Positions 1 through 6,092 of a stretch of 8,574 nucleotides of DNA are shown here, piece after piece. The notes beneath the pieces are model-generated. The model was not told the DNA's origin. It was given only the letters and a program-made list of their open reading frames with translations, and ran no database searches. Source of the stretch: Deltaproteobacteria bacterium (lineage in GTDB: Bacteria > Desulfobacterota > Desulfarculia > Adiutricales > Adiutricaceae); the NCBI GenBank assembly GCA_031269135.1, contig JAISZP010000020.1, positions 1 to 8,574 of the forward strand, read 5' to 3'. A program made the translations under genes and the position numbers. Numbering within the stretch: the stretch's first letter is position 1; the number at the start of each line of letters is the position of its first letter.

Positions 1-525
1 CGCTTCCGAACCCACAAGTTCATCGGCGAGAGTAGGGGTTCGTTTGGAGCAGCTTTGGCAATTGCGCCTCAAAACATCCTGCTTTTTGATGTCGGTGGAA
101 AAGCCGTCGCCTTTGACCGTTATGGCCTCGTCGGTATCTTCGACCACCTCTTTGATGGGCCTTGGTTCCTTTAAAACCACCAAGTTGGTGTCGACCATCC
201 CGGAGCAGGGAACGCCGATCAGATAGAGGTTTTCTTTGAGAATCTGATGCTCGACGACTTGGCCCACCGCGCTTCTGGTGTCGCAGCCCTTGGCGACCAA
301 GGCGACTTTTCCGGCGCGGCCGGGAAGATAATTGGCCAAATTTATGCGGCCGAAATTGCTCCAGACCAATTTATCGCAATCATCGGCCGTGCGGGCGAAA
401 TGAGGGGCTGTGGTCAAAGGAATTGTTCCCAAACGATAACCAATGACGACATCAGCCTTTTTCTCTTCTAAGAGGCGTTTGGCGCTTTCCCTGATTTTTT
501 TGGTGATATCTGCTATAGCGGGCAT
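1..525 (-). CDS. FrhB-like iron-sulfur protein (coenzyme F420 hydrogenase/dehydrogenase beta-subunit family), C-terminus beyond window
   Basis: The minus frame is open from ATG at 525 to the left edge, giving 175 codons with no stop. The protein begins MPAIADITKKIRESAKRL. It carries VIGY near residue 30, LVW near 55, AKGCDTRS with Cys81, IGVPCSG with Cys107, and a CQSC motif at 156-159 followed by SKRTP. These resemble the FrhB-like, Fe-S-binding proteins encoded next to HdrA and MvhD in many anaerobes. Relatives are roughly 350-400 aa, so about half is probably missing. A GGAGG in the 3' end of mvhD lies 9 nt upstream of the ATG, and only one base separates it from the mvhD stop, so translation is likely coupled. 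The family binds flavin and Fe-S clusters and moves electrons between F420, NAD(P)H or ferredoxin and a partner complex. The substrate here cannot be told. It is probably the cytoplasmic partner of the HdrA-MvhD pair. Confidence 0.8.
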   Translation of the reverse strand, partial: MPAIADITKKIRESAKRLLEEKKADVVIGYRLGTIPLTTAPHFARTADDCDKLVWSNFGRINLANYLPGRAGKVALVAKGCDTRSAVGQVVEHQILKENLYLIGVPCSGMVDTNLVVLKEPRPIKEVVEDTDEAITVKGDGFSTDIKKQDVLRRNCQSCSKRTPTLADELVGSEA

Positions 526-526
526 G

Positions 527-973
527 TCAGGCTACCTCCGCCAGGCCAAGCTTGAGACTTTCCTTACGGAACGTGGTGTTTGGACCGCAACTTTTGATGT
601 TTTCAATGACGTCTTTGGCCATGGCTTGAAATTTGTTCGCTTCTGCCGAGGAGATCCATGAGAAGCGAAGCCTCAGCGGATCGACGCCGATGCTTTCCAA
701 TAATTGGTGCATAAGGATAAACTTGCGGCGGGCGTGATAGTTGCCGGCGATATAGTGGCAATCGCCGGGATGGCAACCGCTGACCCAGACCCCGTCTGCT
801 CCTCGCTTAAAAGCCTCGATGATGAACTTAGGATTAAGTCGCCCTGTACAGGGGAGACGAACGACCCTAAAGTTTGGCGGGTAATCCAAACGGCTGACGC
901 CGGCTAAGTCGGCCGCCCCATAAGTGCACCAGTTGCAGAAAAAGGCCACAATTTTTGGTTCGAAATCACTCAT
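527..973 (-). CDS. mvhD: MvhD/FlpD-family hydrogenase iron-sulfur (delta) subunit
   Basis: This 148-aa protein has the usual MvhD length. It shows the five conserved Cys expected for the family's [2Fe-2S] cluster: Cys13 and Cys16 (CNWC), Cys42 (LPCTG), and Cys67 and Cys72 (SGCHPGDCHY). In methanogens MvhD links the F420-non-reducing hydrogenase to HdrA. In bacteria it also links formate dehydrogenase or other electron donors to HdrA-like proteins. Placement directly after a long hdrA and 1 nt before a FrhB-like gene fits a soluble cytoplasmic electron-transfer complex. The start at 973 is supported by a GGAG 6 nt upstream (983-980). No hydrogenase large or small subunit is present in the window, so the donor is unknown. 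BamF of class II benzoyl-CoA reductase is a related alternative, but nothing nearby points specifically to that pathway. Confidence 0.93.
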   Translation of the reverse strand: MSDFEPKIVAFFCNWCTYGAADLAGVSRLDYPPNFRVVRLPCTGRLNPKFIIEAFKRGADGVWVSGCHPGDCHYIAGNYHARRKFILMHQLLESIGVDPLRLRFSWISSAEANKFQAMAKDVIENIKSCGPNTTFRKESLKLGLAEVA

Positions 974-1037
974 ACAATCTCCGCAAGCAAGCCTGTGATA
1001 TGTCGATCAACAGGAAAAAAGCATTTATACCTGAAAT

Positions 1038-1063
1038 TTTCTAGCCCAAAAAGACGCTAGAAA
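1038..1063 (-). other. Second hairpin between hdrA and mvhD
   Basis: TTTCTAGC (1038-1045) and GCTAGAAA (1056-1063) form an 8-bp perfect stem with a 10-nt loop. It lies 17 nt beyond the stem that follows hdrA. No T tract follows on the minus strand. Together the two stems occupy much of the 149-bp hdrA-mvhD gap. Confidence 0.45.
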
Positions 1064-1080
1064 TCGTCAATTATTTAGAT

Positions 1081-1115
1081 AAACGGCGTCTATCCCGATA
1101 GGGTAGACGCCGTTT
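1081..1115 (-). terminator. Hairpin directly after hdrA (weak terminator or mRNA-processing stem)
   Basis: AAACGGCGTCTA (1081-1092) and TAGACGCCGTTT (1104-1115) pair perfectly over 12 bp. The stem continues as CCC/GGG past one bulged T to a GATA loop. It begins 7 nt after the hdrA stop. On the minus strand it is followed by TTTATCTAAATAATT, not a clean T run, so termination may be partial, or the stem may instead protect the hdrA mRNA 3' end. Confidence 0.6.
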
Positions 1116-1122
1116 AGATTTA

Positions 1123-4100
1123 TCACAGGGCAGCTGCGATTTGAGCAAAGAGTCCAGCGTTGGTGAAACCGCGCAGCGACGGCGCATCAGAACGACAAGA
1201 GGAAGCGCAGTTGCCGCAGCCCTTGCACATGGCCTCGTTGACCACGCTCTTGCCCTTTTCATCCAACGACACCGCCGAGAAGGGGCACACCGAGACGCAG
1301 ACTCCGCAGCCGGAGCACTTGGCCTGATTGATCTCAGCCACGATTCCGCCGACGGTCATCTTGGGCTGAGTCAAGACAGTGACGGCTCTAGCCGCCGCAG
1401 CCTGGGCTTGGGCTATGATCTCTTCCATGGGCTTGGGATAGTGGCACAAGCCGGCCAAGAACATGCCGTCAGTGGCGAAGTCGACGGGCCTGAGTTTCTG
1501 GTGGGCCTCAAAGAACCAGCCGTCCTCATCCAAAGGCACCTTGTACTTCATAGCCAGCTCATTCTCGCGTCCGGAGACGATGGCGGCCGCTAAGACGGTG
1601 TAATCGGGAGATATGAGCAGTTTACGGCCTGAGACGGGGTCGAAGACGGTGATGTTCACGGCATCGCCGTTGAGGGTCGCGACCGGTTTGTCTTCCAAGG
1701 AGTAGCGGATGAAGATGACGCCCAAGTCGCGAGCTTCCTTATAGATATCCTCTTTCTGAGCGTAAGTGCGGATATCGCGATAAAGGACGAAGATCCTGGC
1801 GTCTGGGTTTTTCTTTTTCAGTTCGACCGCAGTATGAGCCGTGTGGGTGCAGCAGACCTTGGAGCAGTACAACCGACCGGGTTCACGGCTTCCCACGCAC
1901 TGAACGAAGACGAAGGTCTGGGCTTCTTCGAGCTTGGGGTCGCGAGCCTTAATCAGTTCGTCAAGCTCCAGCTGGGTTATGACCTTGGGGCTTTGACCGT
2001 AAAGGTACTCTGTGGGTTTGTGCTCTTGAGCCCCGGTGGCGATGATGGTGACGCCGTGCTTGATGGTTTCCCCATTGGTCAAGGTGCTTTCGAAGTTGCC
2101 GACGTAACCTGCGACCTTATCGACCTTGGCGTCTAGGACGACCGTGATGTTGGCGTCGTCGGTCACCTTGGTCTTTAAGCTCTCCAAGTACTTGGCGACG
2201 TCTTCGCCCTTGGCGGTGGTATGGATGCGGTTGGCGTTGCCGCCCAAGACGGCTTCTTTTTCCACCACCACTGATTTGAAGCCCTGGCTTGAGAGCGTCA
2301 GAGCCGTATTCAAGCCGGCCACGCCGCCGCCGATGACCAGAGCGGTTGAATCGACGTCGATGACGTTTTCTTTCAGCGGCACCAACAGAGCAGCCTTGGC
2401 GACGGCCATCTCGGTCATGTCCATGGCCTTGCGGGTGGCTTCAGCGGGGTTGTTGGCGTGAACCCAGGAATTGTGATTGCGGATGTTGGCCATCTCGTAG
2501 AGATATTTATTCAGACCGGCAGCCGCCAGAGTCTCTTGGAAGAGAGGCTCGTGGGTTCTGGGGGAACAAGCTGAGACGACGATGCGGTTTAAGCGGAATT
2601 CCTTGATGAGGCTGACGATCTTTTCCTGGCTGTCCTGGGAGCAGGCGAACATCGTAACCGCCGCATATTCCACGAAGGGAAGCGTTTTGGCGAACTCGAC
2701 GACCTTTTCGACGTCCACCACCGATGCGATGTTGATGCCGCACCGACAGACGAAGACGCCGACTCTCGGAGGCTCGCCGTTGACGTCCACGGGAGCGGGG
2801 ATGTTGATGACCTTAGTTAGGGAGCTTCTGGCCGGAGTGAGCTTGGAAGTCGCAGCCGCCGCAGCCGCTGAAGCCTCCATGACGGAGGTGGGGATGTCCT
2901 TAGGACCGGTGAAGACGCCGCAAGCGTAGAAACCGGGCCTTGAGAGGGCTACCGGGGAGAAAGTCGAGGTTTTGGCGAAGTTGTAATGGTCGGTTTCGAT
3001 ATTGAGGGATGCCGAGAGTTCCTTGGTTTCGGGAGTCACGACCAAACCGTGCGAGAGTACGGCTAGATCGAAAAAGTCTTCGTTGGTGACTCCGCCATCG
3101 GTGATGTAGCTGATCTTGACCCCGTTCTTAGGTTCGGGCTTGACGGTGTGGACGCGGCTTCTGATGAACTTGATGCCTGCGGCTTTGGCTTTTTCGTAAT
3201 AACGCTCGAAGTCTTTGCCGAAGGTGCGGATGTCCATATAGAAGACCGAGACGTCAAGCTTGCCGCCGGCGTGTTCCTTGGCGATCAAAGCTTCCTTGAT
3301 GGCGTACATGCAGCAAACCGAACTACAGTATCCGTTGTCGGCGCGGTTGATGTCTCTGGAGCCTACGCACTGCAGAAAGGCCATCTTTGTGGGGTGATGA
3401 CCGTCGCTGGGCCTTATGACTTCGCCTCTGGTGGGGCCGGTGGCGCCCAGGTAACGCTCGAACTCCAAAGCGGTGATGACGTCTTTGGCGTCGGCGTAAC
3501 GATAGGTCTCGAAATCGGAAGGCTTAAAAGGAGCAAAGCCTGGAGCGAGCACCACCGAACCTACTTTAAAGGTGGCGTCTTCAGGCTTGTCGTCGTAATT
3601 GACGGCGTCGGCGGGGCAGACCTTTTTACAGCTTCCGCACTTGCCCTTGGTCAGGAACATGCACTGAGTCGGATCGATTCCGTATTTCAAGGGAACAGCC
3701 TGGGCATACTGGACGTAAATGGCTTTACGAATGTCCAAGCTTTCGTTATAAGCGTTCTCGACCTTACGGGGACACTTTTTAGTACACTCACCGCAGGCGA
3801 TACATTTCGACATGTCGATGTAACGGGGATTTTTTCTTACCGTGACAGAGAAGTTACCTTCTTTACCTGTAATGGAGAGAATATCGGTGAGGGTCAGTAA
3901 CTCAATATTAATGTGGCGGCCAACTTCAACGAGTTTGGGTGAAATAATACACATAGCGCAGTCATTTGTGGGGAAGGTTTTGTCCAATTGGGACATCCTG
4001 CCTCCTATCGCCAATGACTTCTCTACTAAATACACATAATAACCTGCGTTGGCTAGATCCAACGAGGCCTGCATTCCAGCTACTCCACCACCCGCTACTA

Positions 4101-4131
4101 GTACTGCGCCAACTATATTGTCTGACGCCAT
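1123..4131 (-). CDS. hdrA: Long tandem HdrA-like FAD/iron-sulfur protein (heterodisulfide reductase subunit A family)
   Basis: The protein has 1002 aa against about 650 in methanogen HdrA, because it holds two HdrA-type flavoprotein modules. Module 1 (about 1-455) has a GGGVAG nucleotide-binding loop (14-19), FPTNDCAMC (Cys58, Cys61), an inserted ferredoxin domain (Cys110/113/116/120 and Cys157/165/168/172), and QCVGSRD (254-260) followed by CSSVCC. Module 2 (about 456-1002) starts like canonical HdrA with CRCG (462-465), FACSQD (Cys497) and SACSPRTHEP (Cys522). It then has a second GGGVAG (601-606), QCVGSRE (744-750) with CSKVCC, and a C-terminal ferredoxin domain (Cys939/942/945/949 and Cys969/972/975/979). 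Module 2 lacks the inserted ferredoxin. HdrA is the flavin centre of cytoplasmic electron bifurcation, and long forms occur in sulfate reducers and as BamE. The start is fixed by GGAGGT 5 nt upstream. It is the first gene of the operon with mvhD. The partner and direction of electron flow are not visible. Confidence 0.93.
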   Translation of the reverse strand: MASDNIVGAVLVAGGGVAGMQASLDLANAGYYVYLVEKSLAIGGRMSQLDKTFPTNDCAMCIISPKLVEVGRHINIELLTLTDILSITGKEGNFSVTVRKNPRYIDMSKCIACGECTKKCPRKVENAYNESLDIRKAIYVQYAQAVPLKYGIDPTQCMFLTKGKCGSCKKVCPADAVNYDDKPEDATFKVGSVVLAPGFAPFKPSDFETYRYADAKDVITALEFERYLGATGPTRGEVIRPSDGHHPTKMAFLQCVGSRDINRADNGYCSSVCCMYAIKEALIAKEHAGGKLDVSVFYMDIRTFGKDFERYYEKAKAAGIKFIRSRVHTVKPEPKNGVKISYITDGGVTNEDFFDLAVLSHGLVVTPETKELSASLNIETDHYNFAKTSTFSPVALSRPGFYACGVFTGPKDIPTSVMEASAAAAAATSKLTPARSSLTKVINIPAPVDVNGEPPRVGVFVCRCGINIASVVDVEKVVEFAKTLPFVEYAAVTMFACSQDSQEKIVSLIKEFRLNRIVVSACSPRTHEPLFQETLAAAGLNKYLYEMANIRNHNSWVHANNPAEATRKAMDMTEMAVAKAALLVPLKENVIDVDSTALVIGGGVAGLNTALTLSSQGFKSVVVEKEAVLGGNANRIHTTAKGEDVAKYLESLKTKVTDDANITVVLDAKVDKVAGYVGNFESTLTNGETIKHGVTIIATGAQEHKPTEYLYGQSPKVITQLELDELIKARDPKLEEAQTFVFVQCVGSREPGRLYCSKVCCTHTAHTAVELKKKNPDARIFVLYRDIRTYAQKEDIYKEARDLGVIFIRYSLEDKPVATLNGDAVNITVFDPVSGRKLLISPDYTVLAAAIVSGRENELAMKYKVPLDEDGWFFEAHQKLRPVDFATDGMFLAGLCHYPKPMEEIIAQAQAAAARAVTVLTQPKMTVGGIVAEINQAKCSGCGVCVSVCPFSAVSLDEKGKSVVNEAMCKGCGNCASSCRSDAPSLRGFTNAGLFAQIAAAL

Positions 4132-4136
4132 AAGCT

Positions 4137-4142
4137 ACCTCC
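4137..4142 (-). promoter_or_regulatory. Strong Shine-Dalgarno of hdrA
   Basis: GGAGGT on the minus strand ends 5 nt before the ATG at 4131 and decides that start. Just upstream, TACGG and CCGTA (4153-4170) can form a short 5-bp hairpin with an 8-nt loop in the leader. Confidence 0.75.
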
Positions 4143-4253
4143 ACCTGTCAAGTACGGCTCTGAAACCGTAAAAAAAATTTTGATGTAAGTTTTTAGTCCC
4201 TTTGGTCATCTTGGGGATGAAATTAAAAAAGAACTAATTTTGCCGAGTGCTTT

Positions 4254-4282
4254 ATTTTAGGAAACCGCTCCTTGATTGTCAA
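4254..4282 (-). promoter_or_regulatory. Sigma-70-type promoter of the hdrA operon
   Basis: On the minus strand TTGACA (4282-4277) is followed after exactly 17 nt by TAAAAT (4259-4254). This is a near-consensus housekeeping promoter. Transcription would start around 4247 and leave a leader of about 115 nt before the hdrA ATG. The -35 box is embedded in the small inverted repeat CTTGA-CAA-TCAAG (4283-4271), a possible operator. Confidence 0.75.
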
Positions 4283-4605
4283 GTGTAAAGCTCAATCCGT
4301 CTTAAGGCTAATTAAAGCGACTTGCATGCCCCGAAAACGGCTGACGCTCAAAGTCTAACACCTTGTATATATTACATATTTCACTTAAATAAATCAAGGC
4401 CTAAGATCAATTTGTAAAAAAATCCCTATCCAAATTCGCCTGAAAAAATCTAAAGAAAATGAAAAAAATATCAATTTTTTTCAGATTGGCTTAAAGAAGT
4501 TTTTTCTCTTTTAATCTAAAAAAAGAGTAAATAAGACAATTTATCTGAGATAGAGAATAGATTAATTAAATGGGCTCTTATTTTCGTCATTTTTCTTCCG
4601 CTTTT
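4283..4605. other. AT-rich intergenic region between the divergent hdrA and relic promoters
   Basis: No coding frame is supported. The stretch is A/T-rich with many poly-A and poly-T runs. It contains one perfect 10-bp hairpin, TGAAAAAAAT (4460-4469) with ATTTTTTTCA (4474-4483) around an ATCA loop. A shorter CTCTTTT/AAAAGAG stem lies near 4507-4530. Their role is unknown. Confidence 0.5.
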
Positions 4606-4634
4606 TTGCCATCACAAATCGGTAAGAATATGAC
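4606..4634 (+). promoter_or_regulatory. Probable promoter in front of the 2-hydroxyacid dehydrogenase relic
   Basis: TTGCCA (4606-4611), a 17-nt spacer and TATGAC (4629-4634) match the sigma-70 pattern at 5/6 and 4/6 positions. Transcription from here would begin about 45 nt before the relic's ATG, ahead of a GGAGG Shine-Dalgarno at 4671-4675. The spacing to a start codon makes a chance match less likely in this AT-rich stretch. Confidence 0.45.
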
Positions 4635-4684
4635 TTATTTTTTACGAGTGAAAAAATTGATCACTGCTTTGGAGGCAAATGTCA

Positions 4685-5517
4685 ATGGTTGAAAAGATAG
4701 TAGTATTAGATGGCATAGTGATAAGCCCCGGCGCTCTGTCATCGGCTGTTTTGGAAGCTTATCGGCGAAGTTGGGAGTTAATGATCGCAGTTTAGAACCT
4801 GAGGTGGACCTGCCTCTAAAAAGAAAAATTTTCTCATTTACCAAAAGCGAGAAACGAGAATTCCTCTCAAATTCTCATTTCGCTCTCAAAGCTGAAATTC
4901 GCGGAAAAAACGCAGCAGGTTTATATAGAGCGCACCTTAAGGCGGGAATCGTCATCGATAAGCGTTTCGAGCAAGCGAAAACCGATCAGGTCGTTGTTCG
5001 ACTCGATTATGTCGGCGCCTGTTGTCGCGGCAGCGCTGGTTCCGGCGATGCATGTCGTTCTGATGACATTTGTCGCGGCAGCTCATGTTGATCATTTGTC
5101 TCGTGAAATCATAAACTGTCCAAGGCGCCTGAACGCCGAAGACGGTAGGGAAGTAGAGGTTCCCTTTTCGAGATTTATTTGCGGCCTGTGTGCGTCAAAG
5201 CTTGAGGCGCTCTCCACGCTGACTTGTCTCTCCATGAGGCAAGGAGCTAGCGCTCAGTGATCAATTTTAGCGTTCAGCGTTCAATTTTTAGGAACTCGGT
5301 GGCCGCATTGACGGTAGCGATCGACTTGCAGCGAAAACGATTTAGGAAGCGACTGAGAAGGCGATTGAGGTAAGCGGCTAATCAGAAAGCTGGCCAATTG
5401 TTGAGAAAAACCCTTTCAACTCGCTCCTTGGCATTGGGCGACGCAGCGAAGACTGCCGTCAACTCGCCGAAAGCCTTCGGTATCTGTTTAGATTTTCTTC
5501 GATCAACTGAAATTTAA
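4685..5517 (+). pseudogene. Frameshifted relic of a D-isomer-specific 2-hydroxyacid dehydrogenase
   Basis: From ATG 4685 (Shine-Dalgarno GGAGG, 4671-4675) the frame reads MVEKIVVLDGIVISPGALS, like the MKIVVLDGYTLNPGDLS start of glycerate-type D-2-hydroxyacid dehydrogenases, then hits a stop after 36 codons. The next frame (from about 4768) continues with KLGVNDRSLEPEV and AEIRGKNAAGLYRAHL, resembling the family's LG-V-YDRTP-EEV and AEIVLTNK-PL segments. The first frame then resumes (from about 4957) with SSKRKPIRSLF, APVVAAALVPAMHVVLM and HVDHLSREI. These match the family's RGIPV-N, SVAQ-TFALLL and HV-HHSRE stretch, and lie at about residue 111, near the family position. The tail is weaker: KTAVNSPKAFG around 5450 recalls the nucleotide-binding helix but sits too far downstream, so insertions are likely. 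Intact enzymes have about 320 aa. Alignments are from memory of the family, not a search. Confidence 0.55.
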
Positions 5518-6036
5518 AATCATCATCTTAACCAAAAATTTTTCTATGCCTGTAAATAACTTTAATTGTTTAAAATTTTAGTTATTCAAAAAATACCATA
5601 ACTTAAATATCATATTAAATATTGTTATATTAAAGTGTTTAAAAAAATAGAGTTTTGAATCAATATTTAAATATATAACAACTCAATACTAGTCTGCGGC
5701 GCCAAATTTTTCACGAGCCTCGATTTTGCGTGAAGTTCTGGATGTATGGTTAGTTCTAAGCGAAATTATGGTGATTATTATTTCATAGACTATCTTTTAA
5801 TCTAAAAATTTCAAAAATTTGGCTTTTTTGCAATTATAGCTCGTAAATTAATTGGTTCCAGCAAATAACTAAGGCGCCTATGATTAACCGTTATTACCCG
5901 GCAAAATGGTTGATGCCGGCATTTGTTTGCGGCAGCGCATACTTACAATCATATTTTATTAATGAATTTATATGCTTTAAGCATATTTAAGTTTATAAAT
6001 AATAATGCATTATGGCATACAAAAAAATTGGCGCAC
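5518..6036. other. AT-rich intergenic region with no supported gene
   Basis: Base composition drops sharply after about 5515, and no frame of useful length or recognisable product is visible. The stretch contains the 11-bp inverted repeat GCCAAATTTTT (5701-5711) and AAAAATTTGGC (5813-5823), a CCGGCA/TGCCGG stem (5898-5919), an ATATGC/GCATAT stem (5970-5986), and the 12-bp palindrome ATAATGCATTAT (6002-6013). Confidence 0.5.
5701..5823. repeat. 11-bp inverted repeat bounding a 123-bp segment
   Basis: GCCAAATTTTT at 5701-5711 and its exact reverse complement AAAAATTTGGC at 5813-5823 enclose about 100 bp. On the plus strand the right arm is followed by TTTTTT. This could be a small mobile-element remnant, the closing stem of an RNA, or chance in AT-rich DNA. 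Confidence 0.35.
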
Positions 6037-6075
6037 AAAAAAAACGGCTAACATTTATCTGAATGCTAGCCGTTT
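6037..6075 (-). terminator. Rho-independent terminator of the autotransporter gene
   Basis: Arms at 6062-6075 and 6042-6055 form a 14-bp stem around a 6-nt loop. In the minus-strand RNA all pairs form, with one G-U wobble; in the plus-strand RNA that pair is an A-C mismatch. The minus-strand stem is followed by eight T (complement of 6044-6037). It lies 18 nt after the autotransporter stop. Confidence 0.88.
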
Positions 6076-6092
6076 CAGTCAGAACATTTAAA

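Noticed and set aside
1024..1070. Internal promoter for mvhD (TTGACG at 1070-1065 with TATAAA at 1029-1024)
   Set aside because: The two boxes are 35 nt apart, far outside the 16-18 nt range, and no good partner box is found for either one.
3148..3900. 250-aa plus-strand reading frame
   Set aside because: It is antisense to the Cys-rich core of hdrA, has no recognisable product, and reflects codon bias of the real gene.
4771..5091. 106-aa plus-strand reading frame as a gene
   Set aside because: It has no Shine-Dalgarno, its end is low-complexity and Cys/Ser-rich, and its sequence fits the middle of the broken dehydrogenase.
4994..5260. 88-aa plus-strand reading frame as a small membrane protein
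   Set aside because: The hydrophobic stretch matches the SVAQ-TFALLL helix region of 2-hydroxyacid dehydrogenases and shares the frame of the relic's N-terminus.
6002..6013. Palindrome ATAATGCATTAT as a regulator site
   Set aside because: It lies downstream of the autotransporter terminator, in very AT-rich DNA with no gene start nearby; chance is sufficient.
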